Shown: positions 7,034-14,838, numbered from the stretch's first letter. The stretch is 63,265 nt of DNA from an uncultured Vampirovibrio sp. (GCA_910579975.1 CAJTWU010000007.1:1-63265); one strand, 5' to 3'. Program-made: numbers and translations. The notes: generated by a model from the sequence alone, not told the origin.

Positions 7034-7655
7034 ATCTCAATCCCAAAATTTCATTAGCTTGTGTTTCATCAAGAAGTTTTGCTCCACCCAAAATCTCTGT
7101 ATTTAGTACAACCTGTGCATAAGATTCTGCAAGTTCCAGTTTTAAATATGCATCTTCCATTGTTTTGGAAGCTATAATAAATCCATGGTTTGCCATTAAA
7201 ACTGCATCGTATTTATCGAAATACTTTACAGTATTATCAACAAGTTCTCGTGTTGATGGCAATGCATATTCAGCCAATGGAATACCTCCAAAATAAAAAA
7301 CATTCTCGGCCATAATTGGAGACATTAAATCTTTTCCCGCTGAAGCAAAGCTGCTTAAATATGGTGAATGGACATGGATTATGTAATTAATCTCCAGTCT
7401 TTGTTTATAAATCTCTATATGCAAAAACTTTTCACTGGACGGTTTTTTGTTTTTTTCTAAAGATTTACCTTCAAAATCAGTAAAAACAATATGTTTTTTT
7501 TCTAAATATCCATTAGCAGAGCCTGATGTTGTTATCAGCATTCCATTTTTGTATCTTGCAGAAATGTTGCCTGAATATCCAGGTGTAAAGTTCTTTTCAC
7601 CACAGAGTTTACCATAAGATATTATTTGTTTTTCAAGTTTTTTGCGAAGAAACAT
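7032..7655 (-). CDS. class II aldolase/adducin family protein
   Basis: The 207-residue protein has a zinc site from HVHS (H94, H96) and H157 in ANHG, catalytic Glu at about residue 75, and a GNISAR phosphate loop near residue 29. The family includes fuculose-1-phosphate aldolase, ribulose-5-phosphate 4-epimerase and methylthioribulose-1-phosphate dehydratase; the substrate cannot be fixed from sequence alone. The start codon overlaps the stop of the lptD gene by 1 nt, so it is coupled to an envelope gene with no obvious metabolic link. Confidence 0.8.
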   Translation of the reverse strand: MFLRKKLEKQIISYGKLCGEKNFTPGYSGNISARYKNGMLITTSGSANGYLEKKHIVFTDFEGKSLEKNKKPSSEKFLHIEIYKQRLEINYIIHVHSPYLSSFASAGKDLMSPIMAENVFYFGGIPLAEYALPSTRELVDNTVKYFDKYDAVLMANHGFIIASKTMEDAYLKLELAESYAQVVLNTEILGGAKLLDETQANEILGLR

Positions 7656-9799
7656 TATAGAACCTCTTCCATAATTTTGACATCTTCTACAACTGCTCGT
7701 TGTAATGTTTTTTGCGGTTTAGCTGCTTCAAAGTTATTTTCTTTAGGCTCATTGGATTTTTTTGCTTTTTTATCCTGTTTGATTTCAAGTGTATCGTATT
7801 CTACATTTGCACCTTTTGCATCCATCATCATTTCAACGGTGCAATATAAGTTTTGTCTTACGAAATCGTAGCCAACGTTGAATTTCATATCATCAGGTCC
7901 AACAGAGAAATAGAAAGAATTTTCCTGAAAATCTCTTCCATTTGCAGCATCATTGGTAAGGTTAATAGAGCTAAACCATGATACTGTTAGATATCTTGAA
8001 AGTCTAAAGTATTCTCTTAAATACAAGTTTTGTTTACCGTATCTGTAAGCATCAAATACAGGCATTGGAGTGTTATCATCATAAACGGAGAAGTAATAAC
8101 CTATGTCTTGCATCCAACGCTTATATTGTGTATGCAATCTTGGACCGATACGACCAATAACTTGAGTATCACCATTTCCATAAATAGCAGAAGACAACTG
8201 GGTGTTAACTCCAAATTCAAAAGCTTTCAACTCTTCCGGATTTTTGTAACTATAAAGATTTTGCCCGGCTTCAGCCATATATCTAAATCTTGTTGTTCCC
8301 ATGTCTGTGCCTTGAAGTCTTTCAAAATGGTTATCATAGTCTAAATCTTGATAATAACCGGCATCAAAGCGGTGTCTAAAATGAGACCTTTGATCTTTTA
8401 TTAAAAAAGAGTTTGAAGAATAAGATTTATCATAAACTAATGAAGCACCGTATTTTGGTCTTCTTCTTCCTAAGAACCATTCATCAAAATAACTATTCAT
8501 ACCATATTGTAAGTATAAATGGTCATCAAGTTCCTGTTTACCATAAACAATAAATTTGCTGGTTGCTGTGCCATAAGCAGCCATAGTTTGGTTTGTGCCG
8601 CTGCTAAAACGACCGTAACCGCCAATTCCAAATCCGCTTTTATAGTTCAAAATAGGCATTGCTTTTAAAACAGAGCCTTTTGGAAGTTCAAAAACAAAAC
8701 CCGGTCCTGAATAAATACCAAGTCCACGATATGAACCGATTTCCCAGATATTTGTTTCTACATAATCATGGTTTTTATTTGTATATAATTTTACTGCAGG
8801 AACTTTAAAAATTGTTTTTTCACCTTTGAAAATACGAGGCTGCTTAAGTGAAATGATTTCTAAATCACCTTTTTGTGTAATTTTAATGTCTTTTGCTTTT
8901 AGCTTAAAAATACCGTTTTCAATGTCTTCTTCTATAGAGGCATTTTTTGGAACAAGCATTTTATGTATTTTAGGTCCGCGTGTTGCAGAGTGAAAATTAA
9001 TAGGATATGAATCTTTAACTTCAATAGAACCTTTTTCCTGAACTATTTTATCTCCGTATACATAACCTTTTTGTGCTTTAATTTCAATAGTAGCTGTTCT
9101 TGTAAGAGGGTTTTCGATAAGAGCATTTTCTTCATTCATATCTACGAAAATGTAGTCTCCTGTTACGGTTTGTCCATTTTTAAGAATTTGAACATTACCC
9201 TCTGCTTTTATTGTATTATTTATTCTATCAAATGTTATTGTGTCTGCTTTAACAGTAGTAGATTGTTTTACAAATTCGACACTAACATTACCGCTTGCTA
9301 GAATGAGATAATTTGGGGTGTCATAATCTACATTATCGCAATCAAGTATAATATCCTCTGTATCAGCCTCTTCTATGGCTTTATCTTTTTTTCTGAAAAA
9401 TGATTTTTTAGTTTTTGGATTTTCTAGTTCAGAGTCTTCATCAGCTTCAAATCCATCAGGATTTATATCTTCAAAATCATCTTTCAACTCTTTTGAAGCA
9501 TATTCAGAAGTTTCTATTTCACCGGTATATAAATCAGCAGCGGTTGGCGCTAATTCAAATTTATTGTTTTCTTTTTCACTAAATTTTTGTTTAAGTTTTA
9601 AACGAAGAAGCTTTATAGGAGGTATTGTTTCTCCGTTTTTTGAAGCTTTCTTTTTTTCTTGGTGAGTTTCTTCTTGTACCGGCGGTGTAAAAAACGCATC
9701 TCCGGTATAATCAGAGGCTTCTGAAAAAGCAAAATCTGCCCAAACAGAGTTTGCAGCAACAATTGATGATATTAAAGCTATTATTAATTTCCTGTTCAA
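7655..9799 (-). CDS. lptD: LPS-assembly outer-membrane protein LptD (OstA)
   Basis: The 714-residue protein has a signal peptide (about 1-21, ending SVWA). An acidic, low-complexity spacer follows, then an OstA-type beta-jellyroll (about 150-250, 'NVDYDTPNYLILASGNVSVEF', 'ADTITFDRINNTIKAEGNV') and a C-terminal beta-barrel with many Tyr/Phe-rich strands. It would insert LPS in the outer leaflet, working with the LptC-like and LptA-like proteins at 59655-61211 and KdsA at 17663. The acidic spacer is longer than usual and the C-terminus carries a Lys/Glu-rich tail past the barrel, which is uncommon. Confidence 0.8.
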   Translation of the reverse strand: MNRKLIIALISSIVAANSVWADFAFSEASDYTGDAFFTPPVQEETHQEKKKASKNGETIPPIKLLRLKLKQKFSEKENNKFELAPTAADLYTGEIETSEYASKELKDDFEDINPDGFEADEDSELENPKTKKSFFRKKDKAIEEADTEDIILDCDNVDYDTPNYLILASGNVSVEFVKQSTTVKADTITFDRINNTIKAEGNVQILKNGQTVTGDYIFVDMNEENALIENPLTRTATIEIKAQKGYVYGDKIVQEKGSIEVKDSYPINFHSATRGPKIHKMLVPKNASIEEDIENGIFKLKAKDIKITQKGDLEIISLKQPRIFKGEKTIFKVPAVKLYTNKNHDYVETNIWEIGSYRGLGIYSGPGFVFELPKGSVLKAMPILNYKSGFGIGGYGRFSSGTNQTMAAYGTATSKFIVYGKQELDDHLYLQYGMNSYFDEWFLGRRRPKYGASLVYDKSYSSNSFLIKDQRSHFRHRFDAGYYQDLDYDNHFERLQGTDMGTTRFRYMAEAGQNLYSYKNPEELKAFEFGVNTQLSSAIYGNGDTQVIGRIGPRLHTQYKRWMQDIGYYFSVYDDNTPMPVFDAYRYGKQNLYLREYFRLSRYLTVSWFSSINLTNDAANGRDFQENSFYFSVGPDDMKFNVGYDFVRQNLYCTVEMMMDAKGANVEYDTLEIKQDKKAKKSNEPKENNFEAAKPQKTLQRAVVEDVKIMEEVL

Positions 9800-9809
9800 G
9801 ATTAAATTC

Positions 9810-10922
9810 CTATATATAATTCAAAGGATTGTTAGGCTGACCATTGACTCGTACTTCAAAGTGGCAATGAGGTCCTGTGCTATAGCCTGTTGTACCTTCA
9901 TATCCTAATGTTTGACCTTTTGTTACTCTTTGTCCATTTGAAACCGCAATAGAATTCATATGGGCATAAAGTGTTGTAATTGGTTTTCCATTTACAATTC
10001 CATGTTCAAGAATTACAACTTTGCCATAACCTCCGTACCAGCCTGAATAAATAACTTTTCCTGAATTCGAGGCTCTTATTGCACCTAGATTTGGACCGCC
10101 AATATCAACTCCTGAGTGAAAAGAACGGCTATTAAATATTGGATGTGTTCTATAACCAAATGGAGAAGTAATTCTTCCTTGAATAGGTTTAATAAAACCA
10201 GAGGCTACCTGAACACTGCTGTCTTTTGTTGTTTTGTTTATATACGTTCCAATACTTGCAGATTGTTTTTCAAGTTCTTTTTCTGCCTTTTGGTATGCAA
10301 TTCTGTCCGTACGGAGCTTGTTAATCATGTTTTCATTTTTAGCAATAGCTTTATTTATATAAGCTTGTTGAGAATTAATCGAAGCAACTGAACGCTCAAG
10401 ATTTCTTTTTCTTAATTGTATATTACGTGCAATTTGGTTAATTTCTTGAGCCTTTTGCTTTGCTTCAATCATTCTATTGTAATCTTCTTGTAAAATGATT
10501 TTTTGGAAGTAAAGCCTGTCAACAAGCATATTAATATCTTCTGAGCTAATAAGAATTTCAAAATAAGCTTTTCTTTGTGATTTGTAAACACGTCGGATGT
10601 GGTCTGCAAGTATAAAATTAAGGCTGTTATATTCAGCTGAAGCCTTATCTAGCTTTGCTTGTAATCCATCCAATTCTTTTTGTGCAGAAAGTATTTGGCT
10701 TTTTGAGCTTGTTAAATTTGCAGTAGCATTTTCCAGTTTTTGCTGGTTTTTGTATAATTTGTTTGTTTCAACGCTCTCGAGCCATTTTAAACGATTAATT
10801 TTTTCTCTGGTTTGGCGCTTTTGAGTTTCAATATCTGTTGCCGCACAAGAACTTAAACACCCGTAAGTGTTTAATAAAATCGCTAAAAATATTAAAATAT
10901 TTAATATTTTCTTTGAAGTCAC
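9810..10922 (-). CDS. murein hydrolase activator / M23 peptidase with coiled coil (EnvC-like)
   Basis: The 370-residue protein has an N-terminal signal sequence ending in a Cys-rich stretch (NTYGCLSSC; a poor lipobox), then about 200 residues of coiled coil, then an M23 LytM domain. The metal ligands HSGVD (H and D) and the HCHFE motif are intact, so it could be an active endopeptidase rather than a degenerate activator. The start is GTG at 10922, just 3 nt after the small membrane protein gene. It acts in the envelope, probably at division. Confidence 0.85.
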   Translation of the reverse strand: MTSKKILNILIFLAILLNTYGCLSSCAATDIETQKRQTREKINRLKWLESVETNKLYKNQQKLENATANLTSSKSQILSAQKELDGLQAKLDKASAEYNSLNFILADHIRRVYKSQRKAYFEILISSEDINMLVDRLYFQKIILQEDYNRMIEAKQKAQEINQIARNIQLRKRNLERSVASINSQQAYINKAIAKNENMINKLRTDRIAYQKAEKELEKQSASIGTYINKTTKDSSVQVASGFIKPIQGRITSPFGYRTHPIFNSRSFHSGVDIGGPNLGAIRASNSGKVIYSGWYGGYGKVVILEHGIVNGKPITTLYAHMNSIAVSNGQRVTKGQTLGYEGTTGYSTGPHCHFEVRVNGQPNNPLNYI

Positions 10923-10925
10923 GTT

Positions 10926-11039
10926 TTATTTCCCCATGCTTAATACTGTAGCTAAAACTGTAAAGCCAACCATCCAAAGGATTACGGCTACAAGAATAAA
11001 TCCAACTATAATCTTTTTGTTATTTCTAAAAAAGTCCAT
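10926..11039 (-). CDS. 37-aa single-pass membrane protein
   Basis: The frame is ATG at 11039 to TAA at 10926, preceded by GAGAGGTTAGGA. The product begins MDFFRNNKKIIVGFILVAV, a basic head and one transmembrane helix (about 10-34). It resembles the membrane anchor of PpiD/SurA_N proteins, but nothing follows the helix. It is tightly linked to the M23 peptidase gene (3-nt gap), so it may be a small partner of that protein. Confidence 0.7.
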   Translation of the reverse strand: MDFFRNNKKIIVGFILVAVILWMVGFTVLATVLSMGK

Positions 11040-11129
11040 TCCTAACCTCTCTTATATGAATATCATAGTATAAAAAAAGCTGGATTTCAATTAATTATAG
11101 ATTTGTTACATTTTTAAAAGTTTTAAAAG

Positions 11130-11336
11130 TTATTTTGCACAGAAACAATAATAGTATAATCTGTCTAAAATATACTTAACACCCTTTCCAACTTTTCCTA
11201 AAAATGTTTTTGGTGTTTCAGAAGCAGGGGTTGCAGTAATTTTATACATTGGTGCTAATTGATTGCTTTTTTGTAAAAACTTCTGTTCTTTTCCAGTAAA
11301 AATTTGATTATAGTATGTAATGCTCTGAACTTTCAT
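11130..11336 (-). CDS. small protein with MKVxxI...F-T-G N-terminus, unknown
   Basis: The 68-residue protein starts MKVQSITYYNQIFTGKEQ and ends with an aromatic/Cys patch (YYYCFCAK). It has no signal peptide and a poor SD. The N-terminus resembles those of the proteins at 12832 and 30837 (MK[VI]xxI). I do not recognise the family; it may be expressed weakly or be a remnant. Confidence 0.4.
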   Translation of the reverse strand: MKVQSITYYNQIFTGKEQKFLQKSNQLAPMYKITATPASETPKTFLGKVGKGVKYILDRLYYYCFCAK

Positions 11337-11413
11337 ATTGCAAACTTTTCTAAAATGTCGTTAAGGTTACGATTCTGGAATCCTTCGACAAGAAAATTGT
11401 AGCAGAGTTGAGT

Positions 11414-11503
11414 GATAAATGCAATGTTTATCACAAGATTGTGTTGGTTATGAAGTATTCAACTCAAGTGTATTACAATATCAGAATGATTTTAGGGTTA
11501 GAA
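11414..11503 (+). repeat. direct repeat R1 encoding a peptide remnant
   Basis: It aligns codon by codon with R2 at 11827-11916 (about four fifths of bases identical by eye, with many synonymous changes). R1 reads DKCNVYHKIVLVMKYSTQVY and on; R2 reads NKCNVYHKVVLVKKYSTQEY and on. The open frame around R1 has no ATG before the homology begins, so this looks like a decayed gene fragment. Confidence 0.65.
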
Positions 11504-11514
11504 GTCACGTAGCG

Positions 11515-11543
11515 TTTACTTGCACACTATTTTATACTATAAT
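11515..11543 (+). promoter_or_regulatory. promoter of the small toxin-like gene
   Basis: TTTACT (11515-11520), 17-nt spacer, TATAAT (11538-11543). The predicted start is about 11550, giving a 74-nt structured leader. Confidence 0.65.
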
Positions 11544-11563
11544 CAAGGAATGGGTAGTACCAC

Positions 11564-11620
11564 TATCACCCGACTGACACACACCTACTAAGTGGATATA
11601 GGTCAGGAAAGGAGGTGATA
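11564..11620 (+). promoter_or_regulatory. anti-SD in the toxin mRNA leader
   Basis: TATCACC (11564-11570) is the exact complement of GGTGATA (11614-11620), the 3' half of the AAAGGAGGTGAT ribosome site. Folding would hide the SD in the full-length transcript, as seen in known type I toxin mRNAs. Confidence 0.55.
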
Positions 11621-11623
11621 ACT

Positions 11624-11713
11624 ATGCATGAATGGCTTAGAGCAATTAAAAAAGCCCTAGTTGTACTAGAGCTTTTGCTGAGACTAATAATAGTCTTGCT
11701 TTTCACTAAATAG
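11624..11713 (+). CDS. 29-aa hydrophobic type I toxin-like peptide
   Basis: The frame is ATG to TAG, 29 codons, with an almost perfect SD (AAAGGAGGTGAT, 11608-11619) 4 nt before ATG. The peptide has a polar head (MHEWLRAIKK), one leucine-rich membrane helix (VVLELLLRLIIVLL) and a basic end (TK). Size, single helix, exceptional SD and structured leader fit small type I toxins of the TxpA/BsrG/Ldr kind, although no sequence similarity is claimed. An antisense RNA is predicted across codon 9 to the mRNA terminator. Too short to be found by usual gene callers. Confidence 0.7.
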   Translation: MHEWLRAIKKALVVLELLLRLIIVLLFTK

Positions 11714-11770
11714 GGTACTAAGTGCAGTTCCTAACACAGATTTCGCAGTCTGTTAGGGACTGCCCCCTAT
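11646..11770 (-). ncRNA. predicted antisense antitoxin RNA
   Basis: The minus-strand promoter at 11777-11805 gives a start near 11770. A 9-bp stem with one G-U pair (11673-11665 with 11661-11653, loop ACA) followed by a run of T (11653-11648) ends it near 11646. The RNA would be about 125 nt and fully complementary to the 3' half of the toxin ORF and its terminator. Its T-tract is the complement of the two Lys codons 9-10 of the toxin. Confidence 0.6.
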
Positions 11771-11776
11771 ATTTTT
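11724..11776 (+). terminator. terminator of the toxin-like mRNA
   Basis: GCAGTTCCTAACA (11724-11736) pairs with TGTTAGGGACTGC (11751-11763) with one G-U, followed by CCCC and TATATTTTTATT. Confidence 0.8.
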
Positions 11777-11805
11777 ATTATTTACTATAACCCTCTTTTT
11801 GTCAA
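11777..11805 (-). promoter_or_regulatory. antisense promoter facing the toxin-like gene
   Basis: On the minus strand: TTGACA (11805-11800), 17-nt spacer, AATAAT (11782-11777). It points into the toxin terminator from the convergent side. Confidence 0.65.
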
Positions 11806-11826
11806 GGGTTTGGGTTAAAGTTTGAT

Positions 11827-11916
11827 AATAAATGCAATGTTTATCACAAGGTTGTGTTGGTCAAGAAGTATTCGACACAAGAATATTGCAACATGAGAAT
11901 CGCGTTAGAATTGAAA
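11827..11916 (+). repeat. direct repeat R2 encoding a peptide remnant
   Basis: This is the second copy of R1, 413 bp downstream in the same orientation. Its frame reads on to a TGA after LELKIN and has no ATG upstream of the homology. Together R1 and R2 bracket the toxin/antitoxin unit. Confidence 0.65.
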
Positions 11917-11947
11917 ATTAATTGAATTTGTTGGGTTTCACCCAACC

Positions 11948-12412
11948 TTACTTAGTATTTTTAATATCTTTTAAAAGTGCACTCAATATTGGAATTGCAA
12001 ATAATAAATAGATAAACAACCATAGATATGTATAGAATGGACTAGCTATGCTGTCAATACTGTATTCACTAAGTTTCCTTTGTTTATACTTTTCAAATTT
12101 TATAGATTCTTTATTTAAGTATGTAGATTCAGCTATTGAAAAAGGAGAAGAAAAGGCCCCCATTATAAAATGATTCTTATTATCCAATGTAATATAAGTA
12201 CTATAATGAGAACGTGAAAGTTTTAGTGTAAACGCATCCATCTTTGTTGTTTCACTTATATCAAATTTTTCTATCAACTTTATGATATTACAGAATTCAT
12301 GCTTAACTTCGCAATGAAAGTTTTGATTGCAAATCATAGATTCTTTTGTTGGATGAATTACAATTAATACAATAAGTATAAAAATGGTAACAAAACAATA
12401 TTTAAATTTCAT
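11948..12412 (-). CDS. hypothetical membrane protein, two transmembrane helices
   Basis: The 154-residue protein has an N-terminal hydrophobic helix (about 5-22), an extracytoplasmic middle region of about 100 residues with two Cys near its start (CNQNFHC), and a C-terminal helix (about 127-147). The start at 12412 is preferred: a TATAAA box ends about 11 nt upstream and no SD is seen. A GTG at 12421 is possible. No family recognised; it sits at the edge of the repeat-rich island. Confidence 0.5.
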   Translation of the reverse strand: MKFKYCFVTIFILIVLIVIHPTKESMICNQNFHCEVKHEFCNIIKLIEKFDISETTKMDAFTLKLSRSHYSTYITLDNKNHFIMGAFSSPFSIAESTYLNKESIKFEKYKQRKLSEYSIDSIASPFYTYLWLFIYLLFAIPILSALLKDIKNTK

Positions 12413-12442
12413 AAAGTTCACTGTTTATAATTTATAAAATGG

Positions 12443-12524
12443 TGTCGTAGGGGGGACTTGAACCCCCAAGGATTTCTCCACACGCCCCTCAAACGTGCGC
12501 GTATACCGATTCCGCCACTACGAC
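12443..12524 (-). tRNA. tRNA-Leu(GAG), CCA encoded
   Basis: The acceptor arms GTCGTAG/CTACGAC (12524-12518 and 12450-12444) pair, the anticodon loop TTGAGGG reads GAG, and a long variable arm is present. Discriminator A is followed by genomic CCA (12442-12440), unlike the other two tRNAs in the window. Confidence 0.95.
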
Positions 12525-12572
12525 CCGTACTCTTTATTATTCAATTATCAAATTTGCATTTGTCTTCGCGGC

Positions 12573-12697
12573 GGAGGAGTTTCACTCCCTCCATTGGCTC
12601 AAGATTTTCGCTTAATCGGATTTAATATCCTACGCAAAACGTGACGTTTAGTCACCTTTTGCTGCTCGCCAACGGAGTCCTTGCCACTACGACGCGA
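12573..12697. repeat. hairpin-rich spacer with a copy of the tRNA-Leu 5' end
   Basis: This 300-bp gap (12525-12831) holds three consecutive hairpins: 12573-12592 (GGAGG..CCTCC), 12618-12630 (GGAT..ATCC) and 12634-12662 (GCAAAA-c-GTGAC..GTCAC-c-TTTTGC). GCCACTACGAC, the start of the adjacent tRNA-Leu, is repeated at 12683-12693. The segment is more GC-rich than its surroundings and contains no plausible ORF. It could be an extragenic repeat or an integration scar. Confidence 0.45.
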
Positions 12698-12831
12698 TTT
12701 GCAAAAATAATATTAACATAAAAATTTTTTCGTTACAATGCTTAATTTTTATTGACACGAAAAAGCTTCTGATAGACAATAAACTTGTGTATTAAGGTAT
12801 ATATTTTACCTCAACTTAAAAAGGTGGTTTT

Positions 12832-13071
12832 ATGAAAGTTTCAGCTATATCAAATAATTCAGAAGATTGCAGACCAAGACGTAATTTGTTTATACGTTTC
12901 AGTAATAGTTTTATGTCTGTGCCGGAAGGTGAAAATCCTATGGCAAAAGCAGCTGCTTCTAATCCGATTGAACAGCCTGAAAAACCGGCTAAACTTGGTA
13001 TTGAAAACTTACAAGAATTCACAATCTTCCCTAAAGAAGTTGTTGATGGAAAAACTATAATCACTGCATAG
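12832..13071 (+). CDS. 79-aa protein upstream of dut, unknown
   Basis: It starts MKVSAISNNSEDCRPRR after SD AAAGGTGG. The middle is low in complexity (Pro/Ala/Lys) with no domain or signal peptide. The N-terminus is of the MK[VI]xxI kind seen at 11130 and 30837. It ends 9 bp before dut, so it is co-transcribed with it. Function unknown. Confidence 0.6.
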   Translation: MKVSAISNNSEDCRPRRNLFIRFSNSFMSVPEGENPMAKAAASNPIEQPEKPAKLGIENLQEFTIFPKEVVDGKTIITA

Positions 13072-13080
13072 GAGAGTGAG

Positions 13081-13518
13081 ATGATTTTGAAAATTTTTAG
13101 AATGGAACACAACAAGTTTGTACCTGAATATAAAACAGAAGGTGCTGCAGGCATGGATTTATGTGCTGCAATTGAAGAAGGTATTACATTGCAGCCGCTT
13201 GAAAGAAAGCTTATTCCTACCGGTCTGAAAATAGAACTTGAACACGGTTATGAAGCTCAAATCAGACCTCGTTCAGGGCTTTCTATTAAACACGGTATAA
13301 GTTTAATCAATTGTGTAGGAACTGTGGATGAAGATTACAGAGGTGAAGTATGTGTGCCTGTTGTAAATCTTTCTAATGAAGCATATACTATCCAGCCTGA
13401 TGAAAGAATTGCCCAGATGGTAATTGCTCGTGTAGAACAAGCTAAAATTGAAGTAGTAACTGAACTTTCAGAAACTTCTCGCGGTGAAGGCGGCTTTGGT
13501 TCTACAGGAAAAGTATAA
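13081..13518 (+). CDS. dut: dUTP diphosphatase
   Basis: The 145-residue protein has all five trimeric dUTPase motifs: AAGMDLCA (1), PRSGLS (2), the GTVDEDYRGE uracil hairpin (3), RIAQMVIA (4) and the C-terminal RGEGGFGSTG (5). It converts dUTP to dUMP, limiting uracil in DNA. SD GAGAGTGAG precedes ATG. Confidence 0.96.
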   Translation: MILKIFRMEHNKFVPEYKTEGAAGMDLCAAIEEGITLQPLERKLIPTGLKIELEHGYEAQIRPRSGLSIKHGISLINCVGTVDEDYRGEVCVPVVNLSNEAYTIQPDERIAQMVIARVEQAKIEVVTELSETSRGEGGFGSTGKV

Positions 13519-13523
13519 AATAC

Positions 13524-13552
13524 TTGACGTTACCCTAAAAAAAGTATAGAAT
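13524..13552 (+). promoter_or_regulatory. promoter of zinc-ribbon gene
   Basis: TTGACG (13524-13529), 17-nt spacer, TAGAAT (13547-13552). The transcript would open with the hairpin AACATACT-TGT-AGTATGTT (13561-13579), which may protect the 5' end or act as an operator. Confidence 0.6.
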
Positions 13553-13611
13553 GAATGGATAACATACTTGTAGTATGTTATGGTCAATTAAATTATTTAG
13601 GAGAACAAGTG

Positions 13612-13887
13612 ATGTACCAAGATGAAAAGCTTATTTGTGAAGATTGCGGTTGTGAATTCGTTTTTACAACAGGCGAACAAGAATTTTATGCTGAAAAAGG
13701 TTTGACAAATAAGCCTAAGAGATGCCCGGAATGCAGAAAGGCAAAAAAACAACAGCACAGAGGAAAGAAAAGAATGTATGATGCAGTATGCGCTAAATGC
13801 GGGGTACAAACACAAGTTCCTTTTAATCCAACGCAAGGTAGAGATGTTTTATGCAAAGCTTGTTTTGATGCTCAAAAATCAGAATAG
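13612..13887 (+). CDS. zinc-ribbon protein with two CxxC pairs
   Basis: The start at 13612 (MYQDEKLICEDCG) is chosen because AGGAGA lies 7 nt upstream. The 91-residue protein holds CEDCGCEF, CPECRK, CAKCG and CKAC, i.e. two treble-type zinc ribbons, and a Lys/Arg-rich linker. It is similar in type to the 'probable zinc-binding domain' proteins of cyanobacteria and Chloroflexi. It may bind nucleic acid; the role is unknown. It has its own promoter and 5' hairpin. Confidence 0.7.
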   Translation: MYQDEKLICEDCGCEFVFTTGEQEFYAEKGLTNKPKRCPECRKAKKQQHRGKKRMYDAVCAKCGVQTQVPFNPTQGRDVLCKACFDAQKSE

Positions 13888-13893
13888 GTATTA

Positions 13894-14838
13894 TTAAATA
13901 TTATATTTACACTTAAGTCTTGAAATTCTTTCATTGGATTTCAAGACTTTTTGCTGTAAATCGTTGTCTTTTTCAACAATTTGGCAGAGTTCTTCTATCA
14001 ATTCAAGTGTTTCATTATCGGAATTTCTAAATATAAACATATCAAGTCCGGCTTTTATTCCCATAATACAAGCTTCTAAGCTTCCATATAATTGAACACC
14101 TTTCATTACCATATCATCAGAAATAATAACACCATCATATCCCAGATTATTTCTTAAATATCCAACTGCATTTGAACTCAATGAAGCTGGTTTTGTATCA
14201 TTATCAAAGCAAGTGCAATGCAAATGTGCGGCCATAATCATTTCAATATTATTATCAACAGCATATTTGAATGGTTTTATATGTGTTTTTTCCATCTGTT
14301 CAATTGGTAAATCAATTATAGGCAATGTCAAATGACTATCCTTGTCAGCATCACCATGTCCCGGATAATGTTTAACACAAGGTATTATCCCAAATTTTCG
14401 GGAAGCTTTAGTAAATATTTTTATTCCCTCAATAACTTTCTCCGGATTATCAGAAAAAGCACGTTCTCCAATAATAGGGTTATTTGGATTTGTATTAACA
14501 TCGGCGCAAGGAGCAAAGTTTAGGTTTATTCCATATTCTGCAAGTTCTCGAGAGATTTCTTCTGTTTGTGATTTTAAAACCCCTTCCTGGAATGCATACC
14601 TTGCAGAAAGTCTTTTGGGACGTATGTTTTCTGTACGTTCAACTCTTCCTCCTTCCTGATCAATAGAAAGAAATGGTGAAATTACAGCTTTTGATTTAAT
14701 ATTTCTAATTAAGTTTTTAAAACTCATTTCATCTGTAATATCTTTTGTAAAAAATATTACACCGCCTAATCCTTTTTTTAGTGCTTCATCGAGATTTTGG
14801 CAGCCTAAAATAAACATTTGATAAACTAATTTTTCCAT
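13894..14838 (-). CDS. nagZ: beta-N-acetylhexosaminidase, GH3 family
   Basis: The 314-residue protein has the NagZ signature KHYPGHGDxxxDSH, with the His/Asp of the catalytic dyad, and SIDQEGGRV near the start. It lacks a signal peptide, fitting cytosolic removal of GlcNAc from muropeptides during cell-wall recycling. The start at 14838 (MEKLVYQ) is preferred to 14853: TATGAT ends 6 nt before it and there is no SD, so the mRNA is probably leaderless. Confidence 0.88.
   Translation of the reverse strand: MEKLVYQMFILGCQNLDEALKKGLGGVIFFTKDITDEMSFKNLIRNIKSKAVISPFLSIDQEGGRVERTENIRPKRLSARYAFQEGVLKSQTEEISRELAEYGINLNFAPCADVNTNPNNPIIGERAFSDNPEKVIEGIKIFTKASRKFGIIPCVKHYPGHGDADKDSHLTLPIIDLPIEQMEKTHIKPFKYAVDNNIEMIMAAHLHCTCFDNDTKPASLSSNAVGYLRNNLGYDGVIISDDMVMKGVQLYGSLEACIMGIKAGLDMFIFRNSDNETLELIEELCQIVEKDNDLQQKVLKSNERISRLKCKYNI

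Noticed and set aside
11337..11947. CRISPR array or integron because of direct repeats
   Set aside because: Only two 90-bp copies, spaced 413 bp, with a coding-type substitution pattern and no short regular spacers.
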